A DNA stretch of 64,000 bases from Eucalyptus grandis. Lineage: Eukaryota; Streptophyta; Magnoliopsida; Myrtales; Myrtaceae. Under the pieces are notes generated by a model. It saw only the letters and a list, made by a program, of their open reading frames with translations. It was not told the origin of the DNA and ran no database searches. Shown piece by piece: positions 25,865 to 36,648 of this stretch; within the stretch, counting starts at the first letter, position 1; each line of letters begins with the position of its first letter. The DNA lies in assembly GCF_016545825.1 (NCBI RefSeq), contig NC_052622.1:12157001-12221000 (forward strand), given 5' to 3'. The position numbers and the translations under genes are program-made.

Positions 25865-26745
25865 CCATAGAGGGAGGGACAGTCTGGTGAGGGCAGGGCT
25901 GGTGCTCTCAAGTGCTCGCTCGAGGCCACAGAGGGAGGGACCACACTACAATGTGGTGAGGGTCAAGGGAGGGACACTCTGGTGAGGGCTGGTGATGGCT
26001 CCTGCTCGTACGAGCACAGAGAGATACTCCCTCTCGGTTAGGAGAGAGAGAGTGAGGTGAAGTAGAGAGAGAGAGAGAGGCGCGCAGAGATGGAGGGACA
26101 CAGGAGGGACAAGAGGGACAGAGTCTGGTGAGGCTCCTACTGGTACGAGCACGGAGAGATACTCTCGGCAACTAGGAGAGAGAGAGTGAGGCAGAGAGAG
26201 GCGCGTAGGGAGAGGGGGACAGTAGGAGATAGCTCCTTTTTGTCGCCTACGTATAATTAGATAGCAATTAGGTAATTACATAGCAAAGAAGAAGGAGAGC
26301 TGCCTTGCAAAATTTACCCAAAAAATTAGGGAGAGAGAGAGAGAGAGGAGTATAATGGCCTACTTACAAGATTATTCAACACTAGATTAATAAGATTAAT
26401 CAAACAATGATAAGTTACCAACTGATCTAAAACCTTGGTCTATTTAAGATTGATATGGTCTATTTATTTAAGATTTATTTAAGATTGAAACGGTCTACTC
26501 TTAGTTATTAGTTTGTTGTTTTTCCCTCTTGTTAATCAATCCCTGGGCGGGGCATGGGAATGGGCATGGGCAGGTTTATATTTACCCAAAAAATTAATTC
26601 AAAACTTAGGAAAATGCTACCGGCAACCAGAGCCCAGGGGATTTTTCCCTCCTTATTATTTATTTAAATGCCAAAATAATGCTAAAAAATCAAATATATA
26701 AATGCTAAAAAAATTAAATATATTTTGGTCTTTTTAAAAATAAGA
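25447..26745. repeat. AT-rich direct duplication, copy 2, with GA-rich core
   Basis: Second copy of the 21475-23215 segment. Its middle (about 25720-26240) is less AT-rich. It holds a GA microsatellite (about 25829-25861) and repeated phrases such as 'gagggagggac', 'tctggtgagg' and 'tacgagcac.gagagatactc', indicating internal tandem duplication absent or much shorter in copy 1. Minus-strand ORFs over it are Ser/Leu/Arg-rich low complexity. Confidence 0.68.
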
Positions 26746-27049
26746 CAAGTATGATGATCAAAATAAACATCTCTAGCTATTCAAACAAAATAAAATAGGA
26801 AAGGCAAAGAAGGGCAAAGTTTAGTATTAAAACAAATTAAATTGTCACAAACGATGTAAGGTTCATTCCAACTAATAATATGAATTGCTTCCTTAACCCT
26901 TGAATCAATTTCTAACATGGAGACTAAATGTCCATGCCCATGCCCATGCCCATGACCAATGTTCTATTTCTAAGTAGTACAGTATCGGGATTTCTTAAAC
27001 TCAACCTTTAGTTTTTCATCTTAAATAGACCGTAGCTTCTTCATCCTTT

Positions 27050-27545
27050 ATTTCAAAGATTTCAAGCTTGGATCATATTATCTTTTTTGAATTATTCAAA
27101 GTTTCATTAACTTTCTTTTTTCTTTTTTCTGAGAAACTTATTATGAGCAAAGACATAGAATATTCTATTCAAGATTTAATTCTCACCTAGTGGAGGAATC
27201 GCCTCATTTACGGAATCTTTTTATTTTATTTTATTTAAATTCAATAGCGGTAAGTAAATGCGGTAAGTACATGTGGAGTCCTACTACCAACCTTCCAATA
27301 CTGCAGCCCATAGAGGGTAGCCAAGCCCATAGGTCCACAAGGCATAGAGCCTCCTTATCTGAAATTTTGATTTCCTGATGCCGGTTAGTTAAGTAAATCT
27401 CAACACAATATAAAACAGACCTAAGCTAAATCTCAACAAGATGTGGATTGCTAATTTTGGGAAAAATTGAAACTTTAGTAAGACAAGAGGTCGCTATTAG
27501 TAAGACAAGTGGTGGCTAGACAAGCGGAACAAGGCAAAACTTAAT
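27050..27545 (-). repeat. Inverted partial copy of the TraB-unit flank
   Basis: The reverse complement matches the region beside the TraB genes. It has 'atgaggcgattcctccacta' followed by 'ggtgagaatta' (27175-27208; direct at about 14007-14039 and 16006-16033), 'gttaatgaaactttgaata' (about 27095-27115), and 'cttactaaagtttcaat' with 'cccaaaatta' near 27455-27480. The gene exons themselves are not included. This is a third, inverted and diverged member of the 2-kb unit family. Confidence 0.65.
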
Positions 27546-27559
27546 AATTAAAATTTATC

Positions 27560-29640
27560 ATTATTTAAATGAAAATTACTTTTAGCTATTTTTTTTTTTC
27601 CCACGTCCTCATTCCCCAAAATTTCTCTACGCCGGAAGGAGACCATCAGTGAGGATGAAAGAGAAGGCTTTCTTTCGGCATTTCTTGAATTCGAGGCAGG
27701 TGGACTCACTTAAAAACTTTAGCGAGAGAAGGAGAGCCGGAGCCAATCCGGGACCTTCCCGATGCTGGGTTGTGGATAAAAAGCGTTGCGGATAAAAGGG
27801 ACGATTCTTGCAGTGCATCGGGGTGCGTTGGGAAGATGCCCGGCTTTTGCAGTGCATTCATCTTTTCAGCTTTGCCGTGACCGTGAGAAAAGAGAGAGAG
27901 ATTTTCTTGCAGTGCAAGGCAAAACGTCCGCTTTAAGCGGTGCATCACCTCTTCAGCTGCTATCATTTCCCAAGATTTTGTCTCCATCCCACCTACGGTG
28001 ACGTGACACCAATCGGATCCCTAGCTCGATCCGAACGCGCTCTCCAAAGACCGGCATCGCGCTCAACCACGTCCGGCGGGTAGATTTCGCCGAACCCCGT
28101 CGTGTCCATCCATGTTTCCTCAGCTTCTTTGTCTGTTGCGAGATCGTCGCTGTAGTGATTGCCAGTGACTGCATGATTTGATGCCGGCGTAACCCTAGCC
28201 CGGCGTATTGCGGTTCTTCGAGGTCCTTTTGTCAAGTTTTTTTTTTTTGTCTTCTTTGCGTTGTGCATGAGGAACCGGTGGGTATATCTTGTCATGAAAT
28301 TTCCAGTCTGTTTACCTTCGTTAAGCCAAATTTATTTTGCTCGGTTGCTTTAATCGGTGAATTATCTTTTGTGGACAAATTTGACACTCGAAGATCAAAT
28401 GGACTTAGGCATCAGAATTGAGATTAAAATTGTTTGATGCGGTGAATTTGGAGGACTCAAAAGCATAATGTCATTTAGTTGACAGAAGCATGGACTCGTT
28501 CCAATGATGCGATCTCTAGATTTTGCTTGAGATTTTTATTTTGTTCCATGAATGAGAAGTTCTTGTCTTTCCTCTTAATCAATCTGCTATGTGTAGGGCT
28601 ATGTATACTTGTCCCATGGCCGTTTTCCTATTTTTATACCATCCTCGTGGCTGACCTGGAAATGTCGGGGATGGATTCTCCTTTAAGGATAATCCAGCAT
28701 ACTCTTTGTCATCCATGATCTTTCAACATGTAGTGTCCGACAGTCCATGTTATTCCGATGTACCTTTTCCTCTTATAGTAACCGAATATATTTTACATGG
28801 TTTTATTTCCTATCATCGTATAAAGTTTCTTCATTAGCATCTAATGGCAGCATCTCTTTTATATGGAAGATTGGATGGATAGATTTTTCACTTTGCTGGA
28901 AGATCGTGTTTAATTTTTACTTGGATTTGAATTGAGAAGAGCTTGTTTGAGCTGCCTTTGACTTGGCTGCTGCTACTTTCTAAATTGAATTTTAGCCTTA
29001 AGCCTATTTCCCATCCTCCTCTTTTCCCTCACTTTGACTTTCATTGGATTGAGGAATTAGGAGCTGAAACTTTTGAGATTGTTGCATTTCCTAAGACACG
29101 ACAAAAAGGAAGATATAATAAATATATATATAAAAAAAACATATCTTGCAATTTATGGGGTAATTTGGCATCCGCTTGGAAGTCAAGTCTCTCATCACAA
29201 GCTTGGGAATAGGGGCTGCTTCTGGCCCTAGCTTCTCTTTATGTGGCTTTGGTGCTAAACAACTTGTTGGGTTGAAAGTCCTAAGCCACAAAAGAAGTGT
29301 GGATAAAAGTTCCTCAAATAACCTCCAAATATTTTATTTTATTTCAATCGACAATTAAGCTGCTTTGGAGTGCATCTTTTTCACTTTGGGATTTGATTCA
29401 GCAGTTTGTTACTCGACTTCCCGGTGGTCGATAGGTGGCATAAACCGTTGACCATACTGACGTGCTTTAATTGGCCATGAAGTGCATTTATTGTTAAAAC
29501 TATGGTGTATAAATATCCCTGTAGTTATCTCCAAAGAAATGTATATAATGGGAAGTATTCAACATAATTTTTTGATAAGTTAAATTTGGAGAGGCTTATT
29601 ATTATGGTAGCTTAGCTGTCTAGGCCACTGCATTTGATTC
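27560..29640. other. No gene recognised; possible 5' flank and intronic DNA
   Basis: Base composition becomes gene-like between about 27600 and 28320, where the minus strand is open for 100 codons (28295-27993), but no domain or motif is recognisable. From 28480 to 29640 the plus strand has only short ORFs. Because a cactin exon begins at 29643, part of this stretch may be decayed intron and upstream exon of that copy, but I cannot read any earlier cactin block here. Confidence 0.35.
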
Positions 29641-29642
29641 AG

Positions 29643-30833
29643 GGCTTAACAGCAAAAGAAATGGAAGAGCTTCACGGTGACATCAAAATGCATCTCTATT
29701 TGGACACAGAGACACTGACATATGTTGAGTACTGGAAGCTAATATGCTTTTTTTTATATTTTATATTTTCATGCGAATGGTCTAGAGATCTTTCATTTAG
29801 TCTCTAATCGTCATTATATGGCTCACTTCTCAGCATCCTTGATTTTGGTATCTATGCTAGTCATGGAATTGCTACATGAGCTCTAAGAGATCATTTGACG
29901 CTTAACATGGTCTTTTGGTCTTTGAGCGTGCGAGGATGTTACCTGAAAGTAGTGTCTAAAAGGGTGAATTATTCAGACTAGCATAGGAAAAGTTGAACTT
30001 CTGGGTCTGCAGATTCTTATCTCTTTATCTTACCGAGCACGCACTTTGGGAGCTGGCGAAGCCAAGAAAAAGGATGCACTTTATCGAGCCGAGAGGGTGT
30101 GGGGAGGAGCCTCTGGTTTGAGTTGCTTGCGGAAGAAGGGGATACGTACTCTAGCATCCAAGCGAGATGTGGGGATTATCCGCATAAGAAGACCAACCGA
30201 GAATACATGCTGGTATGCTGGTGTTGAGACTCAATTGCATACCGGCACAGCTATAAGGTCATGGAGTTTTGGGAAGTTATCTTCAATTGCATCCACATAG
30301 ACAAGGCAAAGGTAATTATACTTTGACTGAATGAAATATAGGCTTTCAAGAAAGAATTTCATGAGAAAATTTTGCGCAAGCATCTTCAACGTCTGTGGAT
30401 GTCGTTGATAATCCGAACCGCTAGTGTCCTCGGTCCTATATACAAGAAGGTGTGCTCGACTGCCGACTAATAACTTTTCTATAGAAATCTTGTTTCGGCT
30501 TCGCTTTCAATTGAGTGGTTACTAAGTTACAATTCCTATGGTTTTGATGTTTAGATGAAGGATCCATATAGCCGGAACCATTGAGATGATGGAGTCGAAG
30601 AGGGGCTGGATCATTTTCGAGGGCGGGGTGATGAAACTCAAGGGAACGTTGACTGAAGAGGACAGGGCTGCATTGGAAAATTCCTTTCTCCTCGTTAGAC
30701 AGACTGTTTGCTTAGTGCAAACATAGTGCAAACCGAGTAAGGTTGTGCATCTAACCAGAGGTCTCCGGTATATAATTTTAGGAACGGAAAAGAACCGAGG
30801 TGCTAGAAGAACAACAGAGACGGATGCAAGGAG
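29643..30833 (+). pseudogene. Degenerate cactin fragment, plus strand, runs into gap
   Basis: Plus-strand exon pieces match the conserved C-terminal half of cactin, a nuclear spliceosome-associated protein. In order: TAKEMEELHGDIKMHLYLDT then TLTYVEYWK (29643-29738, after a TTCAG acceptor); WELA with a frameshift to EAKKKDALYRAERV (about 30047-30100); FELLAEEGDTYSSIQ in another frame (about 30115-30165); HSYKVMEFWEVIFNCIHIDK then AKA (about 30245-30311); FKKEFHEKILRKHLQRL (30345-30395); a PEPL remnant (about 30570) after a possible acceptor at 30554; GDETQGNVD with a frameshift to EEDRAALE (about 30629-30678); and KRTEVLEEQQRRMQG (about 30787-30831). At least three frameshifts and several stops separate the blocks. 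The sequence then enters 100 Ns, so the C-terminal domain is not visible. Intron-like gaps show it is not a processed copy. Identification rests on remembered conserved blocks of the family. Confidence 0.8.
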
Positions 30834-30933
30834 NNNNNNNNNNNNNNNNNNNNNNNNNNNNNNNNNNNNNNNNNNNNNNNNNNNNNNNNNNNNNNNNNNN
30901 NNNNNNNNNNNNNNNNNNNNNNNNNNNNNNNNN
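30834..30933. other. Assembly gap, 100 Ns
   Basis: Exactly 100 N characters, the usual placeholder for a gap of unknown size. It cuts the cactin-like fragment just before where its C-terminal domain would be expected. Confidence 0.99.
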
Positions 30934-32440
30934 TGTTCTGCTTTTCCTTTATATCTAGTAATTTAAACATGTGATTCTTCTCCAAGTTCAAATGCTCATA
31001 AGTCGCAAAACCGAGGAAAATGCGAATTATTAAGTTAAACTGTCTCTTGACAAGTAGGACTGCATAGTATTTTTTAATATGTCACTATTTATTTGTCATG
31101 AGCGTGACATTTGTCAAAAGATTCTCAGTGACCAAGGTTGGACTTGTATTTATGTCTGTGTTCCAGCTCTTTAAGAGCTTACTTTTCTTGATTTTAAAAA
31201 ATGGAAATGAGACCACCGTCACGTGGACAGTGAATATGCACAGTGAACACGACAAATTAGTTTCGGACCGGACCGAACATGTCCCCAATTTCTTAATGGG
31301 ATTAGACTTGACCCGTAACCGATCAACCCTACCAAAGACCAAACATACTCCCTTCCTGCAACTTCCCCCACCCCAATCCCCTTCACCTCTGACACTAATG
31401 CACAAGCGCCTCCAATTCGTTACCCCACCTCCACCGTCAAATTCCACACTAATACACTAATGCACAAGCTTGACTCGTCGACCGGTCCTCGTGCCTCTCT
31501 ATCTTGTTCTCCTCTATCAAGGCCACGGTCATCACCTCGCACCCTCATGACAATAGAGATGGCGACCACCTGGCATTGTGGCCCACCCTCAAGCAATGCT
31601 TGCTAGGCCAGTCCTCTATCCTCAAATAGAGAAGGTCAAGCATCGTTGGATCGTGACCTTGCAACCAGCCATGAGTGATGCCAGAGTGGCATCGTTGAGG
31701 CCGAGCCTAGGCTAGGCAACATCAGGTCTAGGGTCACAAGCCCAGGCTCGATTTTAACATGTTAACAGCTAAATTTTCGCCTGTAGATCCCTCGTACATT
31801 TAGACATTGGAAGCATATAGTCATCCACGCATTCCATGAAAATTAGGAATCGGTTTTGTCGATAATGGCACAATAATTGAAGATGTCGCCGATACTGTCA
31901 TGCTGCATTCATTTATTTCGCCGGGCTTTTTCAGCACTTTTAAACTGGGGACATCATAGTTCAAGACTTTGGGGCCGGCAATTGAAATTTCGACTGATGG
32001 AGGCCGGCCCAACCCAGTTTTTACGGTAATATTCATTTGCTATTTTTAGCCTAATTGAAGTCCATTGAGCTCAATTTCCACCAAGCTATCTAATGAAACC
32101 TAGATCCAATTACGATCAAATGAAAAAGCCTGAGGAGCTTGGACCGGTCATTGGACCGGCCCATCCCACAAGAAAGAGAACGTGCACTGGTCTGATGGTA
32201 GGACTCATGCTCAAACACTTACCGCAGTTATGCTCCATGCAACTAGGGCCCACACATGGCCTCTGCATGGTTTAAAATGAATTATTAGTGGCAGGATCTT
32301 AGCGTAACACTTTCTAATTTAGGTTATTGTAAAGAGTTTTGGTAAGGTGAACCTAGAGTGGGGCTTGTTAGGGAATGTTTAACATGATCCAGAAAGCTAT
32401 ACTTGACCATCTAAATTCCATGAGAATGGGAAATAACTAG
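30934..32440. other. No gene recognised
   Basis: Both strands are open for about 120 codons over the same bases (31085-31460), which argues against either being real. 'aaatgcgaattattaa' near 31018 matches 'agatgcgaattattaa' near 42626, showing an old relationship to the flank of the ankyrin gene cluster. No transposon ends are visible to me. Confidence 0.4.
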
Positions 32441-32448
32441 TAAAATAA

Positions 32449-32667
32449 CATATAGATAAAAGGATTGAGATCCTCCTGAGTGGGAAAATTCCTACAGTTG
32501 CCACATCTGGTGATGTTCCTGGCAGTGCTGCAGAGAAACCAGCCGCAGAGAAGCTGGCGACCCCTCCCAAAGTCACGCCCGATGGTGGTGACCCAGAGAG
32601 AGCAGAGATTCATGACGCCCCTGAGGGAAAAAAGGCTGCTGAATCGGGGGCAGTTGCTGCCAAGTGA
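32449..32667 (+). CDS. Unrecognised Ala/Pro/Lys/Glu-rich C-terminal exon candidate
   Basis: The plus frame is open from just after a stop at 32446 to a TGA at 32665. It reads a compositionally biased, protein-like tail that includes SAAEKPAAEKLATPPKVTP, DGGDPERAEIHDAPEGKKAA and ESGAVAAK at the end. The codon pattern is regular, without the A/T runs seen in flanking DNA. A splice acceptor 'ttcctacag' ends at 32497, so the true exon may begin at 32498. Downstream bases look like a 3' untranslated region. I do not recognise the family; such tails occur at the ends of many eukaryotic proteins. It could equally be a stranded exon of a broken gene, since no upstream exon is apparent. Confidence 0.35.
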   Translation, partial: HIDKRIEILLSGKIPTVATSGDVPGSAAEKPAAEKLATPPKVTPDGGDPERAEIHDAPEGKKAAESGAVAAK

Positions 32668-33224
32668 TGCAACTTTTCCGTTGTCTTTCTTATTTGATTT
32701 TCTTTCTCTTCTTTTGGTTAATTTGAGTGCATACTAGCAGCCTCCAGTAAAGAATAAGCACAACTTCTTGCAGATGCCTCAGAGCAGAGTGAAGTGCAGA
32801 GCTTTTAATCCTAACTTTTTCTAGGATTTCTGAGATCTAGGTAGGAAATAACTTCAACTGCTCTCTTCACATGATCTATCCTTCTTCATTAGCTTAGATG
32901 ATTTATCCCTTTATGTTACTGGTATAACTGAGTCAGCAAAAGATAATTTGATTCAATAGACCACCTTGTAGCTCTGGCATGCCTTTTGCGTCCTTGTCAT
33001 GGCCCTTTTTGTTAAATATGGAAACACCAATCTTGCCTTCTTTGACGTTGGCCTTTCACCAAGCAAACATTACTAAATGATGCTGGATTGGAAAAAGAAA
33101 AATCCTTTCAACTAGCTTGAGTTCGTCTTTCAAACTATGGTAGCTATGGCTAGTCGTAATGCTATCAAACTTCATCCTTCCCTGGGCCAAGTTTTCCAGT
33201 TAAGATATTTTTTGCCCTTTTTCA

Positions 33225-34790
33225 CTAAGCCCCACTCCGAACCAGTAGGCTGAGTGTATATCTCGGCCTTCTCGAGTCTTCACATTGAGATCTCCTCCCC
33301 TCTTCAATGTCAGTGTCGGCACAGTTTCTATCAAAACTTCCTGTCCTATAAAGAGCAGTCAAGATTAGGTTGTAGGAGATATGGCGAAGGTAAGTTAGAT
33401 TCAATAAGAATGGCACATAGAACATAGCTTGGAGAGTGAAGATGATGCTTAAGTAAATGACACCAGCAACCAAAGTAGCATTCAAGCCGGCTGAGTTTGC
33501 TGACGACACGTATAAGCCTGCCGTGAATGTGGGGACATTCGAGAGCTACCAAAAGTGGTAATACGCGTGGTTTAAATGTAAATAGCGCTGCTTGAGGTTC
33601 GGTCATTGATTTGTACATAGAGGAGCATGACGACCAAGACCATCAAGTCGAACATGGAGAGGGTATTGCGTGCAGAGAATACATGGAACATTGTCTTCTT
33701 CAATGCTGTGGCAATGCCATGGTCTTGTCCTGCACCAGAACCGTTATTGCTAGATCATATGTCGCCTATGAAAGCGTGTGTTTTGCACTGGCAGCGGATA
33801 TTATAGAGACGGCCATACCTTTTGGTAGGCATAGCCCCTTTTCAAGCGCTCCCGGGCAATGTCTGGCGCTGTGAAGCTTGTCTCAGTCACCACCTTGAGA
33901 TCAACTCTTGTATCCCTCGAGAGAAGGAACAAAATCCCAGATTGCCAATGCATTGTAGCACCCAATGGAGTGATGTGTTCCCATCACTGTCCCTCTCAAT
34001 CACAAGCGTCTTTGATTCGGGACTTCTGATTATGTATTCCACAGCCGAGTATATGGCATACTCTGCTGAAACATGCAGAATGTTGTGTCCCTCTCTGTTT
34101 TGATACTCGCTCAGTGACTGCGAAAGTAGATCCTTGACTGCCCCAAGCTGATACATCTTGCAAGCGAAGTGAATCGGAAGATTCCCATCTCTGTCACGCT
34201 CGATAGCGCTGGCATTGAATTTTTTCAGAAAAATGGACTCCGTCACCACGCTCGAGATATGCTGCTGAATGTAGCTGATGCCGTTTGTGGTTTGTCGCAT
34301 CTCTCAAATGGAAAAGATCCTCCTTCCCTTCTACCATCTCTTTCAGCAGACTTGCATTAAAGGCGCTGAGGATCCCAACGACCATGACTGACTCATGGTT
34401 TACTTTCTTAGGTGATAATGAATATGCTGGTAACTTACGCTAAAAATTTTCTCACGCAGATATAGCCCGAGTTTTTTCTTATCCTTGGATCAGTGCTTGC
34501 CACGACGACTTCTCATTTGGGAACTTGAAACTGAAGTTAACCAGATTCCAGTGAGTTACCACGGCACGAACAGGGGACATGCCCTGAATTCTTGATGGAC
34601 CAAATGGAATGGCGAGCGGAAGTGCGAGGATCTCCGTGTGCTCATCTTCGACTGCCAAATACAATGGGGAACTTTCCTTCCTTGTTTGCCCATTGCAAAG
34701 TACCATACGGCAGAAAGACCATTCACCATAGCTTTAGAGGTGAAGGGTTTCGATCCAATCTAGAACCTGCCTTCTTGGGACGGGTTTATA
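33225..34790 (-). pseudogene. Ankyrin-PGG (ACD6-like) pseudogene, strongly decayed
   Basis: Minus-strand remnants in the order of the family are visible. An ankyrin piece SSPLYLAVEDEHTEIL followed by PFGPSRIQGMSPV lies at about 34690-34560. LLKEMVEGKEDLFHLRD is at 34347-34297, then a frameshift. Repeats NASAIERDRDGNLPIHFAC, EGHNILHVSAEYAIYSAVEY and ERDSDGNTSLHWVLQ run at about 34240-33950. A decayed PGG region follows, with GIATALKKTMFHVFSARNTL and a hydrophobic MFDLMVLVVMLLYV at about 33725-33615. Another hydrophobic stretch (about 33540-33380) reads LVAGVIYLSIIFTLQAMFYV. Frameshifts and stops separate the blocks. The family (ankyrin repeats plus PGG, PF13962) encodes plant membrane proteins such as ACD6, linked to salicylic-acid-dependent defence. 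This copy belongs to a different subclade from the two at 36.6 and 57.3 kb, judging by its divergent wording. Confidence 0.8.
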
Positions 34791-34849
34791 GTTTTTGAAA
34801 CCTAAAATCTATTTTGTATATCCTAAAACACGACTATTTAAAAAAAAAA

Positions 34850-36640
34850 AAAAAGTGCTTTTCAAAAGATAATTCAGCCCATAACGAAAATCACAAACCA
34901 TTTTTCTATTCTAACAGTAGAAATTTTTTTTCAACTCATTTGTGAATTGTCGCCGAACATAAGAAGACACTGCTATTTTCCTGAAAATTGACTTGTTAGA
35001 AAAAGTATTCCAATTACATCATGTTTGCACATCAACATCGATGCTTCATTCATATATGTGCTGGACATTGATGACCTACGAGATCTCTCTTTTACAGTTA
35101 TCATATGATTACTAAATGAATTCAAGCAAGAAGAAAGTGAAAGCAAAGGATCGGATGGATTCCCCATTAAGTTCTTTAATTAGACATGTGATGTCCTTCG
35201 AGAATGTAACGCAGCAATCAAGAGTCTTGATATGAAAATGAAACAGCCAAGCACGAAATAGAATTAACATAATTAAATACCATATTTCAAATCGCTATGG
35301 GAATAGAAAAGAAGTACAAGCTTACTCAAATAATCGACAAATATATTTACCATTTAAAGAGAATAAAAGAATTGGATAATACGGTAAATGTTGAATATCC
35401 CACATTGCATGCTATGTGGGTTATATGCTTTATCAGTGTGTGTGTGAGAGAGAGATTTCTTTCCATCTATTTGACTTAAGATTTTGTCGGACATACTAAT
35501 ATTGCATCGGAGTCAAATTCTCCTCTAGTCTACATGTGTGTCCATTGTCAAATTTTGCGTGTTACATAGTCTTTATACACACGTGGTTTCACTTTAAATT
35601 GGACTTTCTAACAATCTCTGAAATAATCTGCATCTAATATACTAGGAAAATTTATTGACTATTGACGCTAGAATTTTCAGTTTTCACTGTACTATCGTGC
35701 TAGGAAAACAGCTGTACATATCCAAATTAATATTGAGAAAATACCGATTTCAGTAGCTACAAAGTAAAAATCGAAAATTTAAATTATCCATACTGTGAGG
35801 ACATGAATACATAGATTTGTTATTTAAAATTTCAATTAATACAACTTAGGGGAGAGTTATTAGAACAACAAAAAAAGACAAATAACTCAGAAATTTGTAA
35901 ACTGGAATCTAAAAGATGATCGCCTTTGACTCGAAATCCGAATTTGAACATGTTACTCAGTCATTCATTAACATATGGATAGTCATAGAAAGTAATTTGC
36001 AAGGTCCTCAATTCTTCAAAATTACAAAGGTTATTCTTGTTCAACAAGCTCAAAACCTAATTCCATAGAAATAGGCATTCCGAAATGACACGCATCAAGT
36101 AAGAAATAATTATTAACAGAATACAATAAAAAGAAAAGAAAATTTAATATAATAAACGGCACATCAAGAGATTGACGTGAAAATATAAAAGAATTAAAAA
36201 GTACACTAAAGTACTTATAAAATAATTTGACAATAGAATGTTTTCTTTAATTAGTTTTAAAAATAAAATGACATAGACGTAAAAGGAAAAACTCAGCTTC
36301 GTAAAAATTTTAAGTTTGTTTGGCAAATGAAGGGTGACAAAATCTTTGGGAAAATGATAAAAAAAAAAAGAAAAAGAAAACTAAAAATTGAGGCGCAAGA
36401 GCCGGCGGCTTGATTGACACGTGGCATTTTACTGTGGATGCCCGCGGATTTCTGTCTTGGTATTCCATGTTAATGCATCAGAAGATATATAAATACGTGG
36501 ATGTCTTCATAGGGAAACTGAGGAGAAAAGGAAGGAAAAAAGTAGAGAGAGAGTGGGAACTCCTATTATTGAATGGAACATGGAAGATTGTGGAGAGTTT
36601 CTAATGAAAAGAATCATTCATCAGACAGAATAGAAGATTC
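34850..36640. other. Intergenic; no gene recognised
   Basis: AT-rich DNA with only short ORFs. From about 36033 ('ttcttgttcaacaagctcaa') to 36640 it is colinear with 56631-57180 downstream of the other ankyrin copy, so the right part belongs to the duplicated block. Nothing else is recognised. Confidence 0.5.
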
Positions 36641-36648
36641 ACATTGAC

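Larger units (their letters stand above)
22040..26980. repeat. AT-rich block with degenerate satellite-like monomers
   Basis: Very AT-rich DNA in which 'attagggagagaa', 'aataattaatta', 'aataaattcatcaaa' and 'cttgagtttta' recur irregularly. Read on the minus strand these match pieces of the 1.1-5.1 kb satellite ('ttctctccctaat', 'taattattaatt', 'aaaactcaag'). Examples are 24205-24245 ('cttagaaa', 'cttgagttttat', 'ggcatgttta') and 25120-25175 ('cttgagttttattgg', 'ggctctacttagaacattgg'). The stretch appears to be a decayed relative of that satellite, mostly inverted. No gene is supported. Confidence 0.5.

Noticed and set aside
31085..31460. Overlapping 120-codon ORFs on both strands
   Set aside because: No motif on either strand, both cannot easily be real, and there is no splice or promoter context.
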